Shown: positions 46,124-55,835, counted from the stretch's first letter. The stretch: 64,000 nucleotides of DNA from Thermoanaerobacter kivui (GCF_000763575.1 NZ_CP009170.1:2257501-2321500); one strand, 5' to 3'. Numbers and translations are program-made. Notes: generated by a model from the letters alone, not told the origin.

Positions 46124-46152
46124 TTGACAATATAATTTTATCATTTTATAAT
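46124..46152 (+). promoter_or_regulatory. Predicted promoter of the plus-strand rlmH-like gene
   Basis: TTGACA (46124-46129) and TATAAT (46147-46152) with 17 bp spacing, a consensus housekeeping promoter. Confidence 0.75.
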
Positions 46153-46188
46153 ATTGACTATCAACAAACTTTAAAGAGAAGTGATAAT

Positions 46189-46590
46189 ATGAACTACAAG
46201 GTGTATGCCATCGGCAACAAAATAGAAAAGTTTTATTCCGACGCTATAAAAGAATATCAAAAGAGGTTAAGCCGCTTTTGTAATATTTCCTTTACAAACT
46301 ACAAAAATCCTCAACAGTTGCCCAAGCAACAATTAGACAAATATTATAAAATCGGAATATCACCTTCGGGAAAATCGCTGTCTTCTGAAGAATTAGCAGA
46401 AAAAATAAAAGAGCTTGAACTTTCAGCAAAGTCAGATATATTAATAGTCATAGGAAATGAGGAAATTTCCTTAAATGAAAGCATTAGCATAAGTCCTATG
46501 GAAATGAGTTTAGGCCTTGCATCTACTATTCTTTTTGAACAATTGTATCGCGCTTATAAAATTTTAAACAATGAACCTTATCACAAGTGA
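46189..46590 (+). CDS. RlmH-like SPOUT protein, diverged copy
   Basis: A 133-residue protein from the ATG at 46189. [16 protein letters not shown] and Y-Q-K-R-L follow RlmH, and the end [18 protein letters not shown] is the canonical RlmH tail. However, the SAM-loop motif, normally I-G-G-x-x-G, is I-V-I-G-N-E-E-I-S here. The true rlmH (next entry) is convergent and the two genes overlap by 10 bp at TCACAAGTGA. It may be an inactive partner or have another role; it has a near-consensus promoter and is open, so it is probably expressed. Confidence 0.75.
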   Translation: MNYKVYAIGNKIEKFYSDAIKEYQKRLSRFCNISFTNYKNPQQLPKQQLDKYYKIGISPSGKSLSSEELAEKIKELELSAKSDILIVIGNEEISLNESISISPMEMSLGLASTILFEQLYRAYKILNNEPYHK

Positions 46591-47048
46591 ATTTTACCAT
46601 CAAATGCTAAATAAAGCTGTTCTAAAAGTATGAGCCGCATCAATTGATGAGGAAATGTCATTTTAGAAAAAGAAAGATTAAAATGGGATTGGTCCTTTAT
46701 ACTTTCCCATAATCCTAAAGAACCACCTATTATGAAAGTCATCTCTTTATACCCTGATTGAAAAGTATCTTTTATAAATTTAGAAAACTTATGAGAATCC
46801 ATGCCCCTTCCTTCAATAGCAAGAGAAACAGCAAAACTTCCTTTTTTTATTTTTGAAAAAATCCTCTCCCCTTCTTTTTTTAAAATTTCTTCTCTTTCTT
46901 TTTCACTTAAATTTTGTGGCGCTTTTTCCTCTTCTACTTCTATAATTTCTATATTGCAATAGGGGCGCAATTTTTTCAAATAAAAATTTATTCCATCGTT
47001 TATATATTTCTCCTTTATTCTTCCAACAACTATTATGCGTATATTCAT
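46581..47048 (-). CDS. rlmH: 23S rRNA (pseudouridine1915-N3)-methyltransferase RlmH
   Basis: A 155-residue SPOUT methyltransferase from the ATG at 47048 (frame open to 47063). It keeps the N-terminus [15 protein letters not shown], the SAM knot F-I-I-G-G-S-L-G and [15 protein letters not shown]. The family tail (x-E-P-Y-H-K), which closes over the active site of the partner subunit, is replaced by L-A-F-D-G-K-I-H-L. So catalysis by a homodimer is doubtful. It lies in the common Firmicute order htrA, CxxH/CxxC protein, rlmH. Confidence 0.88.
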   Translation of the reverse strand: MNIRIIVVGRIKEKYINDGINFYLKKLRPYCNIEIIEVEEEKAPQNLSEKEREEILKKEGERIFSKIKKGSFAVSLAIEGRGMDSHKFSKFIKDTFQSGYKEMTFIIGGSLGLWESIKDQSHFNLSFSKMTFPHQLMRLILLEQLYLAFDGKIHL

Positions 47049-47065
47049 CTCTATGCTCCCCATTT

Positions 47066-47233
47066 TTAAACGACAAGATATTTAGGCACATCATCACAAA
47101 AATCGCATTTATGAGGTACCAGCCAATCCGTAAAAGAAACCTCATCTAATTTGTAAATATCTGGTGGTTGCTCGTACACTTCTACAAATTCCTCAATAGC
47201 ATCCTCTAAATGCTTTTCACACACAACAAACAT
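47066..47233 (-). CDS. Small CxxH/CxxC protein
   Basis: A 55-residue frame between htrA and rlmH, too short for most ORF calls. It starts [12 protein letters not shown] and carries a later K-C-D-F-C-D-D, so it has one CxxH and one CxxC, a likely zinc site. This matches the CxxH/CxxC family known next to rlmH in Bacillus. Function unknown. It sits 10 bp downstream of htrA and 17 bp before the rlmH start. Confidence 0.85.
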   Translation of the reverse strand: MFVVCEKHLEDAIEEFVEVYEQPPDIYKLDEVSFTDWLVPHKCDFCDDVPKYLVV

Positions 47234-47243
47234 AAAACCTCTC

Positions 47244-48350
47244 CTATTCTCCGAGGGTTATAGTCGCATAGCCTGTCTTAAGAGTAAAAGTTTTGTAACG
47301 GACTTTTATTTTGTCTCCCGGGTTTTTTTCATAAATAATGCATTTCAAACTCGCCATAGTATTTACTGGTTTGCCGTCAACCTCTAAAAGGACATAACCC
47401 TTTCGTATACCAGCTTTGTAGGCAGGACCTTTTGGGTCAATATCTGCCACATAGATTCCCTCATAAATATAAACATCGGCAGAAATGTAGCTGGCAATTT
47501 CTTTGTCATAAGCAACTATGCCAATATAAGGAGCTTTGAAGGTACCTGTTTCTATAACTTTTTTTAGTATTGGCTTTACAATATTTATAGGAATAGCAAA
47601 GCCTAACCCCTCTGCTGTTGTAACTTTTGCAGTGTTTATTCCTATAGCCTTTCCTTGAGAGTCTACTAAAGGTCCCCCGCTATTTCCTGGATTTATAGAA
47701 GCATCTGTCTGTATAAGGTCTTCCATAATGCGAGGTTTCCCATCTTCTGTAATAGGAAGGCTTCTGTTTAAAGCACTTATTATCCCCGAAGTAACAGTTC
47801 TTTGGAAACGAAGCCCCAATGGATTTCCTATCGCTATTGCAGTTTGACCTACTGCAATTTTATCAGAATCACCTAAGGAAATAACAGGCAAACCTTTCGC
47901 GTCGATTTTTAATATGGTAAGGTCTAAAACAGGGTCAGTCCACAAAACTTTTCCTGGAAGTATACTACCATTGCTTAAATAGACTCGGATGTTTTTTGAT
48001 GCTTTATTCGCCACATGGTTGTTTGTCAAAATATAACCGTTAGGGTTAACGATGAATCCTGAACCTACTCCTTCAACAGCTTTTTCTAAAAAATAATACT
48101 CCCTTTTAAATTCTATCGTAGATATTCCCACAACTGCAGGAGTATCCTTTTTAGCTACAGCTTCAGCTATTGTAGGAGGTTCCTCTTTTGGTATAATTAC
48201 TTCCGTCCTTGTGCCTGACGGTGACATATAAGGTATTGGTATGACTTTTCCCCAAAGATATTTTGGTGCAATGTAGACAAAAACTAAAGAAGTAATCAAA
48301 GAAGCTACAATCGCAATAGCCCAAGAAGAATTTTTAATTTGCCGCTGCAT
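47244..48350 (-). CDS. htrA: Membrane-anchored HtrA-type serine protease with PDZ
   Basis: A 368-residue envelope quality-control protease. One N-terminal membrane segment (about residues 9-29), then a trypsin-like domain with the triad His in L-T-N-N-H-V-A, Asp in P-V-L-D-L-T-I-L and Ser in N-P-G-N-S-G-G-P. A C-terminal PDZ domain follows (G-P-A-Y-K-A-G-I-R-K-G-Y-V). Position near walRK and rlmH is as in Bacillus (yycK). Confidence 0.94.
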   Translation of the reverse strand: MQRQIKNSSWAIAIVASLITSLVFVYIAPKYLWGKVIPIPYMSPSGTRTEVIIPKEEPPTIAEAVAKKDTPAVVGISTIEFKREYYFLEKAVEGVGSGFIVNPNGYILTNNHVANKASKNIRVYLSNGSILPGKVLWTDPVLDLTILKIDAKGLPVISLGDSDKIAVGQTAIAIGNPLGLRFQRTVTSGIISALNRSLPITEDGKPRIMEDLIQTDASINPGNSGGPLVDSQGKAIGINTAKVTTAEGLGFAIPINIVKPILKKVIETGTFKAPYIGIVAYDKEIASYISADVYIYEGIYVADIDPKGPAYKAGIRKGYVLLEVDGKPVNTMASLKCIIYEKNPGDKIKVRYKTFTLKTGYATITLGE

Positions 48351-48411
48351 AATACCACCCCATTAATAGGATGTATCTTATGCAGCGTATTATACTCAAA
48401 AAAATTACAAT

Positions 48412-49665
48412 TTATTCTTTTACTCTTATTATATCTGCTGCTAAAGCTTGAAGCTTTACTTCCATGGCTTCATAGCCTCTGTCTATGTGATAAACCTCCA
48501 TAACTTCAGTTATACCTTCAGCAGCAAGACCTGCTATAACCATTGCCGCTCCTGCCCTTAAGTCTGTGGCGTATACAGGAGCGCCTGTCAATTTTTCTAC
48601 CCCTTCTATTATAGCAGTTCTCCCTTCTACTCTCACTCTTGCACCCATTTTTTTCAGTTCATCTAAATATTTAAATCTGTTTTCATAAATATTTTCAGTA
48701 ATGACACTTATGCCATCAGCCAGTGCCAAAAGAACTGCCATTGGTTGTTGCATGTCCGTTGGAAAACCCGGATAAGGCAAAGTCTTTATGTCAACGTGTT
48801 TTAAAGGCCCTTCTCTTCTGACTCTTATAACATCATCATGTTCTTCAATTATAACTCCCATTTCAGTAAGCTTCGCAATAATCGCTTCTAAGTGATTGGG
48901 AATTACTCCTTTTATATACACGTCTCCTTTCGTCGCAGCAGCTACCACCATGTAAGTGCCTGCTTCTATCTGGTCAGGGATGATGGTGTAATGACAGCCA
49001 TGGAGCTTGTCTACCCCTGTTATTTTTATGGTATCAGTACCTGCCCCTTTTATATTGGCACCCATAGCATTTAGAAAATTTGCCACATCTACCACATGAG
49101 GTTCTTTGGCACAGTTTTCTAATATGGTCACACCTTCGGCTTTGCAAGCAGCCAACATCAAATTTATAGTAGCTCCCACACTTACAACATCAAAATATAT
49201 ATGATTCCCTACTAATTTCTTTGCTTTAATTCTTATAAGACCGTGTTCTATAGTAGTCTCTGCCCCTAAGGCTTCAAACCCTTTAATATGCTGGTCAATA
49301 GGCCTTACGCCAATATTACAGCCTCCGGGCATAGCTATTACTGCCTCGTTAAACTTACTTAAAAGTGCTCCGATAAGATAATAAGAAGCCCTCATTTGAC
49401 TCGCCAAATCCCGAGGAGGGTAAAAAGAATTAAGCCCTTCAGGGTCAATCACTATTTCGTGTTTTTTCTTTTCCACTTTCCCTCCCAGATGGCGTATCAT
49501 CTGGGCTAATAATTCTATATCTTTTATATCAGGCAAATTATCTATCACACTCGGAGTATCAGCCAACAATGCCGCGGGAAGGATTGCAACAGCGGAGTTT
49601 TTAGCACCACTAATCTGTACACTCCCTCTAAGAGGCTTTCCTCCTTTGATTATAAACTTTTCCAC
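48412..49665 (-). CDS. murA: UDP-GlcNAc enolpyruvyl transferase MurA
   Basis: First committed step of peptidoglycan synthesis. The GTG at 49665 has AAGGGAAG upstream and gives 417 residues, the normal length; a TTG at 49683 is less likely. [13 protein letters not shown] contains the catalytic cysteine. [10 protein letters not shown] near the start and D-L-R-A-G-A-A-M-V near the end are family motifs. Confidence 0.95.
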   Translation of the reverse strand: MEKFIIKGGKPLRGSVQISGAKNSAVAILPAALLADTPSVIDNLPDIKDIELLAQMIRHLGGKVEKKKHEIVIDPEGLNSFYPPRDLASQMRASYYLIGALLSKFNEAVIAMPGGCNIGVRPIDQHIKGFEALGAETTIEHGLIRIKAKKLVGNHIYFDVVSVGATINLMLAACKAEGVTILENCAKEPHVVDVANFLNAMGANIKGAGTDTIKITGVDKLHGCHYTIIPDQIEAGTYMVVAAATKGDVYIKGVIPNHLEAIIAKLTEMGVIIEEHDDVIRVRREGPLKHVDIKTLPYPGFPTDMQQPMAVLLALADGISVITENIYENRFKYLDELKKMGARVRVEGRTAIIEGVEKLTGAPVYATDLRAGAAMVIAGLAAEGITEVMEVYHIDRGYEAMEVKLQALAADIIRVKE

Positions 49666-49779
49666 TTTCAATCTTCCCTTCAAATCAAATTAAATTAAAA
49701 TAAATCGAATATCATCACAATATATACTTTAATACAATTTAAAATATTTTACAAGTATTTTACGGTAAAAAAGAAAAAA

Positions 49780-49807
49780 GAAGAAGGCGGTATTATTTAC
49801 CTTCTTC
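49780..49807 (-). terminator. Terminator after yycI
   Basis: GAAGAAGG and CCTTCTTC form an 8-bp stem overlapping the end of yycI, followed by a T-rich tail on the minus strand. It separates the wal operon from murA. Confidence 0.7.
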
Positions 49808-50623
49808 GAAATTTCCTGTATAAGCATTTATGTAATACTTATCCCCTTCTTCTGTAGTTATCCTCCAAACAGGGACTGCTTCTCCTTTTGTGGCATTGCT
49901 CCAGTTAAAATAATAACCTAATTTTATCTCCTTTATCACCATAGGCTTTTTGTCCCTCTTTATTTCCACAAGCTTCAAGAGAGCGTAAACCGCATCTATC
50001 ACATCTTTTTTTGCATTTTCCATTGCAACAGAACCAAACCAGCACTTCGAAAATTCAAAGCTTTTATCATCTATTTTCCCTTCTATCCATCCGCCATCTA
50101 TGAAGTAATCTTTATAGGTTTGAAAATACTTTATCTTTACCTCTTTACCTTGAGAAATTTTTTCAACTTGCACATTTATTTCTTTAAAATGATAATTATT
50201 TATAAAATCCTGTATATACTCTTCCTTTTGAAAAGAAGACATGTGTTCAAATTTATCACTTTTTTCAGAGTAATAAAAACTGATGCCATCCACTTTGATA
50301 GTCTTATTCTCAAATTTAAAAATTGTATATTTGTTTTCTTTGTATTTTTCATATTTCTGCCCTTTGATAAAATTTTCTAATACAAAATTTTCATCAAATA
50401 TCTCTCTTTTCACCTTAATAAGTGGCATTGGCTCTGTATTTTGCGGTATTGCAGTTTTTAAAATTATGTTGTTTTGTGACAAAACCTCCTCTAAAGAATG
50501 CAAATCCTCTCCAGATAAAATATGAGGTTCTGGTTTATTCATTTTAGCAATAGTTAGATATAAAAGAACATTTAAAATCGCAAAAGTGATTATCATCACT
50601 GTTTTTGCTTTAGACCAGTTCAT
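49793..50623 (-). CDS. yycI: WalRK regulatory protein YycI
   Basis: A 276-residue membrane-anchored protein: M-N-W-S-K-A-K-T-V-M-I-I-T-F-A-I-L-N, the typical YycI opening with one membrane helix, then an extracellular part ending in W-R-I-T-T-E-E-G-D-K-Y-Y-I-N-A-Y-T-G. In Bacillus, YycI and YycH bind WalK in the membrane and restrain it. It lies 3 bp after yycH. Confidence 0.9.
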   Translation of the reverse strand: MNWSKAKTVMIITFAILNVLLYLTIAKMNKPEPHILSGEDLHSLEEVLSQNNIILKTAIPQNTEPMPLIKVKREIFDENFVLENFIKGQKYEKYKENKYTIFKFENKTIKVDGISFYYSEKSDKFEHMSSFQKEEYIQDFINNYHFKEINVQVEKISQGKEVKIKYFQTYKDYFIDGGWIEGKIDDKSFEFSKCWFGSVAMENAKKDVIDAVYALLKLVEIKRDKKPMVIKEIKLGYYFNWSNATKGEAVPVWRITTEEGDKYYINAYTGNFEEGK

Positions 50624-50626
50624 AAT

Positions 50627-51913
50627 CTATACCCCATTGTAAATCAACTTTCCATTAAATATGTTTATGAAAAACACTCTATTTTTACCTTCCCCAATCC
50701 AAACAGGGATAAATTGTCCTTCATAATACACATAACCTATTTTTAAATCAGAAAGTGGCTGTTGCCAGTTTATATGCTTTAATCCCATTACAAGAGATTG
50801 TTTCAATTTTCCATGAGAAATTAAATAACTTCCATTACTCATCAAATCTAAATACAAAACTCGTGCATATTTAATATTCCCATTTGAGATATTTACCTCG
50901 ATTGGAAAATCCAGCATTTCTTTTTGCAAAATTCGAAGAGGATAATCAAATATATAATTAAAATAAAAAGTATACTGCCCTTTTTCTTCTTTGACATCCC
51001 ACAAGTAAATATTGTCAACTTTTATCCCTATTTCCTCTAAAAAGATGACAGATTTTCTCAGTGCAAAAATTTTATCAGTGGGAGAAGCTTCAGAAACAGT
51101 GTCATAAAATTCTATATACCCATTTTGATATAAGCGCAGACTTTTTAAACCGTCGGTATAAACAGTACATCCGTTATTCTCGGTAATTTTTCTTACAACA
51201 GAGATATTCGTAAAAAATTTTTCTAGAAAATGGGTGTCAGATTCAAAATTTATTTCTTTATTATATATCTTCTTAATCGAAAAAGTGAGAGAAGGTATGT
51301 ACACGTTTTTTGTAAAGTATGTATTGCTTTCTTGATACACCGACTCACAAACAGTAATATCATTTTTGTTCAAATTTTCTATAAAACTCTTTAAGCTCTC
51401 CAAACTTTGATAATTGATAATATAAAATTTCTCATTAACTGCATCTTTCACAAAAATTTGACTTTTGCCTATATTAATAATAATTTCTTTTACATATATA
51501 TCACTATTTATCTTTTTAAACCAGCCCTCTTTATTGCTAAAAACCTCTCTCAAAAATTCACCATTTACACTTTTCCCCATTAAAAACCGTATAAATGTAC
51601 CTTTTTGTGCATCCTCCCAGCTATTTTTATCCACTACATTTATTTTTTCTTCTTTATTTGAATTAATAAAATCTGTTGTTTTTTTCCACAGAGAGGAGGA
51701 AAGATTGTCATCTGAAATCAAATACACTTTATCTTGCAAACCCACAAAAGTGTATTCTGGCCTAATTATACGAAAAATGTCCACTTTTATATTTGTGGAC
51801 TTTTTATTAGAAAATAGTTCATTTTGCGGAAAGGATATCCACAAGGTATAAGTTAAATACATACTGGTTAAAACAAGAAAAAACAATAGCAGTGATTTAA
51901 CCTTCTCCTTCAT
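50627..51913 (-). CDS. yycH: WalRK regulatory protein YycH
   Basis: A 428-residue protein with one N-terminal membrane helix (about residues 7-27, LLLFFLVLTSMYLTYTLW) and a long extracellular part, between yycI and the secreted protein gene. Sequence conservation is low; size, topology and position identify it. Y-Y-E-G-Q-F-I-P-V-W-I-G near the end is typical of the YycH/YycI fold. Confidence 0.88.
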   Translation of the reverse strand: MKEKVKSLLLFFLVLTSMYLTYTLWISFPQNELFSNKKSTNIKVDIFRIIRPEYTFVGLQDKVYLISDDNLSSSLWKKTTDFINSNKEEKINVVDKNSWEDAQKGTFIRFLMGKSVNGEFLREVFSNKEGWFKKINSDIYVKEIIINIGKSQIFVKDAVNEKFYIINYQSLESLKSFIENLNKNDITVCESVYQESNTYFTKNVYIPSLTFSIKKIYNKEINFESDTHFLEKFFTNISVVRKITENNGCTVYTDGLKSLRLYQNGYIEFYDTVSEASPTDKIFALRKSVIFLEEIGIKVDNIYLWDVKEEKGQYTFYFNYIFDYPLRILQKEMLDFPIEVNISNGNIKYARVLYLDLMSNGSYLISHGKLKQSLVMGLKHINWQQPLSDLKIGYVYYEGQFIPVWIGEGKNRVFFINIFNGKLIYNGV

Positions 51914-51925
51914 CCTTCAAAACCT

Positions 51926-52321
51926 CTATCTCAAAAGGGATTTTATTATATCTTCAATGGCAGTAATTGTTATTTGTAAAATTCCATCCTTTTTTGTAAG
52001 TATCACGTGTCCTTTTATTATTTGCAATTGATCACCTTTATAAGCCTTTATGACAATGCAATTATCTCCATAGCTTAAAGTCAGCAATTTTGCAAAAAGC
52101 ATTGTATCGCCAATTACCCATTTGTCGTTTAAACTGTCATTTAGGATAAGCTCTACTGTAGTATTAGGTTGACCACTACCAGAAATTATAAAATATTTGT
52201 TAGCTGTCTTTACATCGTTTATATTAGTTTTAACTTTTATGAGATCTTGTGCGTATCCGTATGACATAAAAAGGGCCATCAACATAATCACTGCTACAAA
52301 TAAAGCAATTATTTTTTTCAA
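51926..52321 (-). CDS. Secreted protein of unknown function, WalR-controlled
   Basis: Not recognised. A 131-residue protein with a clear signal peptide (MKKIIALFVAVIMLMALFM, cleavage probably after G-Y-A-Q) and a beta-rich body (Y-F-I-I-S-G-S-G-Q-P-N-T-T-V-E-L-I-L), which may be a small Ig-like or bacterial surface fold. It is the first gene after a promoter with a perfect WalR box and precedes yycH, so a role at the cell wall is likely. Confidence 0.7.
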   Translation of the reverse strand: MKKIIALFVAVIMLMALFMSYGYAQDLIKVKTNINDVKTANKYFIISGSGQPNTTVELILNDSLNDKWVIGDTMLFAKLLTLSYGDNCIVIKAYKGDQLQIIKGHVILTKKDGILQITITAIEDIIKSLLR

Positions 52322-52350
52322 GGATATCCCTCCTTCTCTTTTATGACTTT

Positions 52351-52383
52351 ATTATACAGTACTATTATTACAGTATTGTTACA
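52351..52383 (-). promoter_or_regulatory. WalR box and promoter
   Basis: On the minus strand TGTAAC-AATAC-TGTAAT (52383-52367) fits the WalR consensus TGTWAH-N5-TGTWAH exactly. It ends 10 bp upstream of a TATAAT (52356-52351) and covers the place of the -35 box, as expected of an activator site. A third partial TGTA half lies between them. The promoter drives the secreted protein gene and yycHI. Confidence 0.8.
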
Positions 52384-52408
52384 GTAATATTAAACTATTA
52401 TTACAAAT

Positions 52409-54115
52409 TTACTGGTATGGCAGTTTAACCCTCACTATAGTGCCTTTTCCTACTTCGCTTTCTATGTTTACTTCTCCTTTGTGAAGTTCTACAATTTGTT
52501 TTACAATAGAAAGCCCCAAACCTGTACCTCCAAGCTCTCTGGATCTGGCTTTATCTACTCTGTAAAACCTTTCAAAGATTCGAGGCAGGTCTTCTTTAGG
52601 AATTCCTATACCGTTGTCTTCCACAATGAAGGTTGCAAAATTTTCATCGTATTCTGTGATAACTTTTATCATTCCGTTTTCTGGAGTGTATTTTATAGCA
52701 TTGGTTACTAGGTTCAGTATAACTTGTTCCATTTTATCTTTGTCAATATACACATGCCTTGGCGTTTCTTGAAGGTCTACGATAAGTTTCTGATTTTTTT
52801 TATGAGCTTCAATAGAAAGTCTATTTATTACGTCAATTATTACTTCATTTAAATTTTTATGCTCAAATTTGAGGTTTTTGTCTTCAGAATCCATTTTAGA
52901 TAAAAGAAGCAAATCTTTTACAAGACGTGTCATTCTGTCAGTTTCTGAATCTATTATTTTTAAAAATCTCTTTAAATATTCAGCATCTACGTCGCTGTAA
53001 AGAAGAGTTTCAACATAGCTTTTTATGGTAGCAAGAGGAGTTCTAAGTTCATGAGAGACATTTGCCACAAACTCCTTCCTCATGGCATCCAATTTGTGTT
53101 GCTCCGTGATATCGTGAAGTACATAAACATATCCTTCTATTTGTTGATTGCTTTTTAGCGGAGCTATGTTAACTGTTAAAACCTTGTTTCCGCAATTCAT
53201 TGTCGCTACTGCATCTTCTTTTTCTAAATTTAGTATTCCCTCTATTGGCATTCCTAATTCCAGCTTCACATTTAACATTTTCTCGGCAGCCTCATTATAG
53301 TGGATTATGTTGCCTTTTGCATCTGTTGCCACAACACCATCGGTCATAAATTGTATAATAGCTTCTATTTTGTTTTTTTCACCTTGAATATCATTTAAAG
53401 TCTGTTTTAACCGCAAAGATAAAAAATTAAACATTTCACCTAATTTTCCTATTTCGTCATTAGATTTTATCTTTATCGTCACATCAAAATTACCTTCTGC
53501 CATCTTTTGAGCATATTTTGTCACTTCTTTGATGGGATCTGTTATAGTCTTGGACAAAATATATCCAAGCACCATAGTAATTCCAACAGCAAAAAGAGTA
53601 GCACTCGAAAGAATCAAATTGACATCCCATAAAGTCTCATATATTCCATTTAAAGAACCGCTAATATACACAACTCCATTTATTTTACCATCGCTATTAT
53701 AAACTGGCATGGCAAAGCTTTTTATTTTTCCAGTAGAATTATAATCATCAGTCACTTCACTTCCGATTTCTCCTGATAGGGCTTTGACAATAGCAGGAGT
53801 CATCATTTTTCCCCTATCCCCAGTTGAACTAGCTAAAATATTTCCTTTATTATCCAAAATATACACATACTTTACGTTTGAATTAGGACCCAGGTACATA
53901 TTTATCACATTTTTTAAGCTTTTTGCATCCATGTTGTCTTTAAGGGTAAAAGAAATACCTCGCGCTTGCGCTTCAAGGTAATTGTCAAAGTTATTCATGT
54001 GGTAATTTTCAAGAGATTTATAAAGATATACCCATATGATTTCCATTGCTACAAGTATTAGCAAAGTATATATGAGAATTATTTTCCATTGAATGCTTTT
54101 AAATCTGCTTCTCAT
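52409..54115 (-). CDS. walK: Sensor histidine kinase WalK
   Basis: A 568-residue kinase from the ATG at 54115 (frame open to 54181). Two membrane helices flank an extracellular sensor domain (about residues 12-32 and 165-190), then HAMP (K-T-I-T-D-P-I-K-E-V-T), PAS, HisKA with the H-box V-S-H-E-L-R-T-P, and HATPase with the N, G1 (D-N-G-I-G-I) and G2 (G-T-G-L-G-L-S) boxes. It overlaps walR by 17 bp. WalK is the essential cell-wall sensor of Firmicutes. Confidence 0.95.
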   Translation of the reverse strand: MRSRFKSIQWKIILIYTLLILVAMEIIWVYLYKSLENYHMNNFDNYLEAQARGISFTLKDNMDAKSLKNVINMYLGPNSNVKYVYILDNKGNILASSTGDRGKMMTPAIVKALSGEIGSEVTDDYNSTGKIKSFAMPVYNSDGKINGVVYISGSLNGIYETLWDVNLILSSATLFAVGITMVLGYILSKTITDPIKEVTKYAQKMAEGNFDVTIKIKSNDEIGKLGEMFNFLSLRLKQTLNDIQGEKNKIEAIIQFMTDGVVATDAKGNIIHYNEAAEKMLNVKLELGMPIEGILNLEKEDAVATMNCGNKVLTVNIAPLKSNQQIEGYVYVLHDITEQHKLDAMRKEFVANVSHELRTPLATIKSYVETLLYSDVDAEYLKRFLKIIDSETDRMTRLVKDLLLLSKMDSEDKNLKFEHKNLNEVIIDVINRLSIEAHKKNQKLIVDLQETPRHVYIDKDKMEQVILNLVTNAIKYTPENGMIKVITEYDENFATFIVEDNGIGIPKEDLPRIFERFYRVDKARSRELGGTGLGLSIVKQIVELHKGEVNIESEVGKGTIVRVKLPYQ

Positions 54116-54794
54116 CGCTAAAATAGTAACCAACCCCTCTTTTTGTGTGAATAAGCTTAGGGTTACTGGGGTCATCTTCAATTTTTTCTCTCAGTCTTCT
54201 TATGGTGACATCTACTGTTCTAATATCACCCAGATATTCATAACCCCATACCTTTTCCAATAGCATTTCGCGTGAAAAAATAAGCCCCTTGTTTAAAATG
54301 AGAAATCTCAAAAGTTCAAATTCTCTAGAGGTAAGTTCTATCTCTTTATTGTTTTTCTCTACTTTATATTTTGACATGTCAATTTTTAAATTTTTTACGT
54401 AAATGATATTCCCAGACTCGTTTCCATTTAAACTAATTCTCCTTAAATTAGCTTTTACCCTTGCTATGAGTTCTCTTACAGAAAAAGGTTTCGTTATGTA
54501 GTCATCAGCTCCCAATTCTAAGCCCAACACTTTGTCTACTTCTTCCTCTTTAGCCGTCAACATCAAAATAGGTATAGTCATTGATTGCCTTAGAGTTCTT
54601 AGCACTGAAAAGCCGTCCAACTTAGGCAACATCACATCAAGTATTATCAAATCTGGATTTTGCTCTTTTGCTATTTTTAAAGCCTCTTCCCCATCATAAG
54701 CTTCATAAGTTATGTATCCCTCTTTTTCCAGATTGTATTTGATTATCTCAACTATAGGCTTTTCATCATCAACTATCAGTATTCTGTAACTCAT
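54099..54794 (-). CDS. walR: Response regulator WalR
   Basis: A 231-residue OmpR-type regulator: receiver with D-D-E near residue 10, phosphorylated Asp in L-I-I-L-D-V-M-L-P near 53 and Lys in T-K-P-F-S; C-terminal winged HTH with R-T-V-D-V-T-I-R-R-L-R. Start preceded by a GGGG-rich site. First gene of the walRK pair. Confidence 0.95.
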   Translation of the reverse strand: MSYRILIVDDEKPIVEIIKYNLEKEGYITYEAYDGEEALKIAKEQNPDLIILDVMLPKLDGFSVLRTLRQSMTIPILMLTAKEEEVDKVLGLELGADDYITKPFSVRELIARVKANLRRISLNGNESGNIIYVKNLKIDMSKYKVEKNNKEIELTSREFELLRFLILNKGLIFSREMLLEKVWGYEYLGDIRTVDVTIRRLREKIEDDPSNPKLIHTKRGVGYYFSDEKQI

Positions 54795-54824
54795 TTTACT
54801 TCCCCCTTGTCTTTTTATAGGGTT

Positions 54825-54855
54825 AAAGCAAGAAGAGCAATACTCTCCTTGCTTT
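54825..54855 (-). terminator. Stem-loop after the peptidase MA-like gene
   Basis: AAAGCAAG and CTTGCTTT arms with an inner AGAG/CTCT, overlapping the stop codon. The minus-strand T tail is short (TTTAA), so termination may be partial. Confidence 0.5.
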
Positions 54856-55660
54856 ATTTCAATGAATCTACAAATTTCTCTAAATCTACTCCTGTGATTT
54901 TGTAAAAACTGTCATTTAAACTTAATCCTTTCCCCAAACATTTTAAAATATCTCTTATACTTTGCATTCCATATTTATCAGTTATGGCTTTTACTATTTC
55001 AAAAGACCTTTTATAGGCCAATGTCTCATCTAATTGGTTAAAATTATAAGTCAACTCTTTGAGAGAATAGGGTTTATCAGCTGTTACACCTTCGCCCCAG
55101 ACAAAGCTATTTTCTCGATATTCTTCAAGAAGGGCTATGCCTTCTGTAAACCATACGGGGTAATTGCCTCTTGCAACATCATCCACAATGAGATGGGCAA
55201 ACTCGTGTACAATCGGTCCATCATGTTCAAAGACTCTTTCTAAATCTTGTCCAGGGCTAATCCACAATTCGGGTGATACTATGCTTATGGCTCCATTTAG
55301 ATAAAGGCCCATAGCAGTATCCCCTTTTGCAAGTGAAAAGTCCCTGTTCATTTTCTCAGGGTCATGGTACATTATAATAACAGTTTTATTATGGGGCTTA
55401 TAACCTAAATCGTCAGTAACATTCGCATAATGCTTCTCTGCAATTTTTAAAACAAGAGGAACGTATTTTTCATCCTGTGGTGTATATCGCACTATAAAGT
55501 GTTCACTTTGTGTTGTTTTGTAATCTTTTGCATTATCTGTTAAACTCTTCTCTTTTATTTCTCTCACATAAGGATAGGAAGCCACCACAATTTTGTTGGC
55601 GTAATAAAGAGAAATGAACAAAATAAGCGCACTAACAAAAGCGATAATTTTCCTTTTCAT
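54854..55660 (-). CDS. Peptidase MA-like zinc metalloprotease, membrane-anchored or secreted
   Basis: A 268-residue protein with an N-terminal hydrophobic segment (residues 5-25). The zinc site is I-V-H-E-F-A-H-L-I near residue 152 with the third ligand in W-F-T-E-G-I-A-L-L-E-E, a gluzincin arrangement (HExxH...E) as in peptidase MA. It acts outside the membrane; the substrate is unknown. It lies upstream of walR and may be co-regulated. Confidence 0.82.
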   Translation of the reverse strand: MKRKIIAFVSALILFISLYYANKIVVASYPYVREIKEKSLTDNAKDYKTTQSEHFIVRYTPQDEKYVPLVLKIAEKHYANVTDDLGYKPHNKTVIIMYHDPEKMNRDFSLAKGDTAMGLYLNGAISIVSPELWISPGQDLERVFEHDGPIVHEFAHLIVDDVARGNYPVWFTEGIALLEEYRENSFVWGEGVTADKPYSLKELTYNFNQLDETLAYKRSFEIVKAITDKYGMQSIRDILKCLGKGLSLNDSFYKITGVDLEKFVDSLK

Positions 55661-55811
55661 CCTGTATCACCTCACACATATTTTAAAAAACCCCGTATGT
55701 ATTATATGTGCATGCTTTTATATGTATGAAGTAATACAGGTTTTTTAACAAATATAACTACAACTGTATTATAACATTCATAAATGCTTGTAGCAACCCT
55801 ATAAAAATAAA

Positions 55812-55828
55812 AAGCCCTCTTAGGGCTT
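55812..55828 (-). terminator. Terminator after the M23 peptidase gene
   Basis: AAGCCCT and AGGGCTT with a 3-nt loop, followed on the minus strand by a T-rich tail (55811-55801). Confidence 0.85.
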
Positions 55829-55835
55829 GTAGCAA

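Noticed and set aside
46057-46188. T-box riboswitch before tyrS
   Set aside because: The leader is only about 30 nt from the predicted start site and lacks the T-box core; divergent promoters fill the space.
55684-55746. Long imperfect inverted repeat before the peptidase MA-like gene
   Set aside because: Outer arms AAAAAACC/GGTTTTTT pair, but the inner part has many mismatches in AT-rich DNA; not convincing as a regulatory element.
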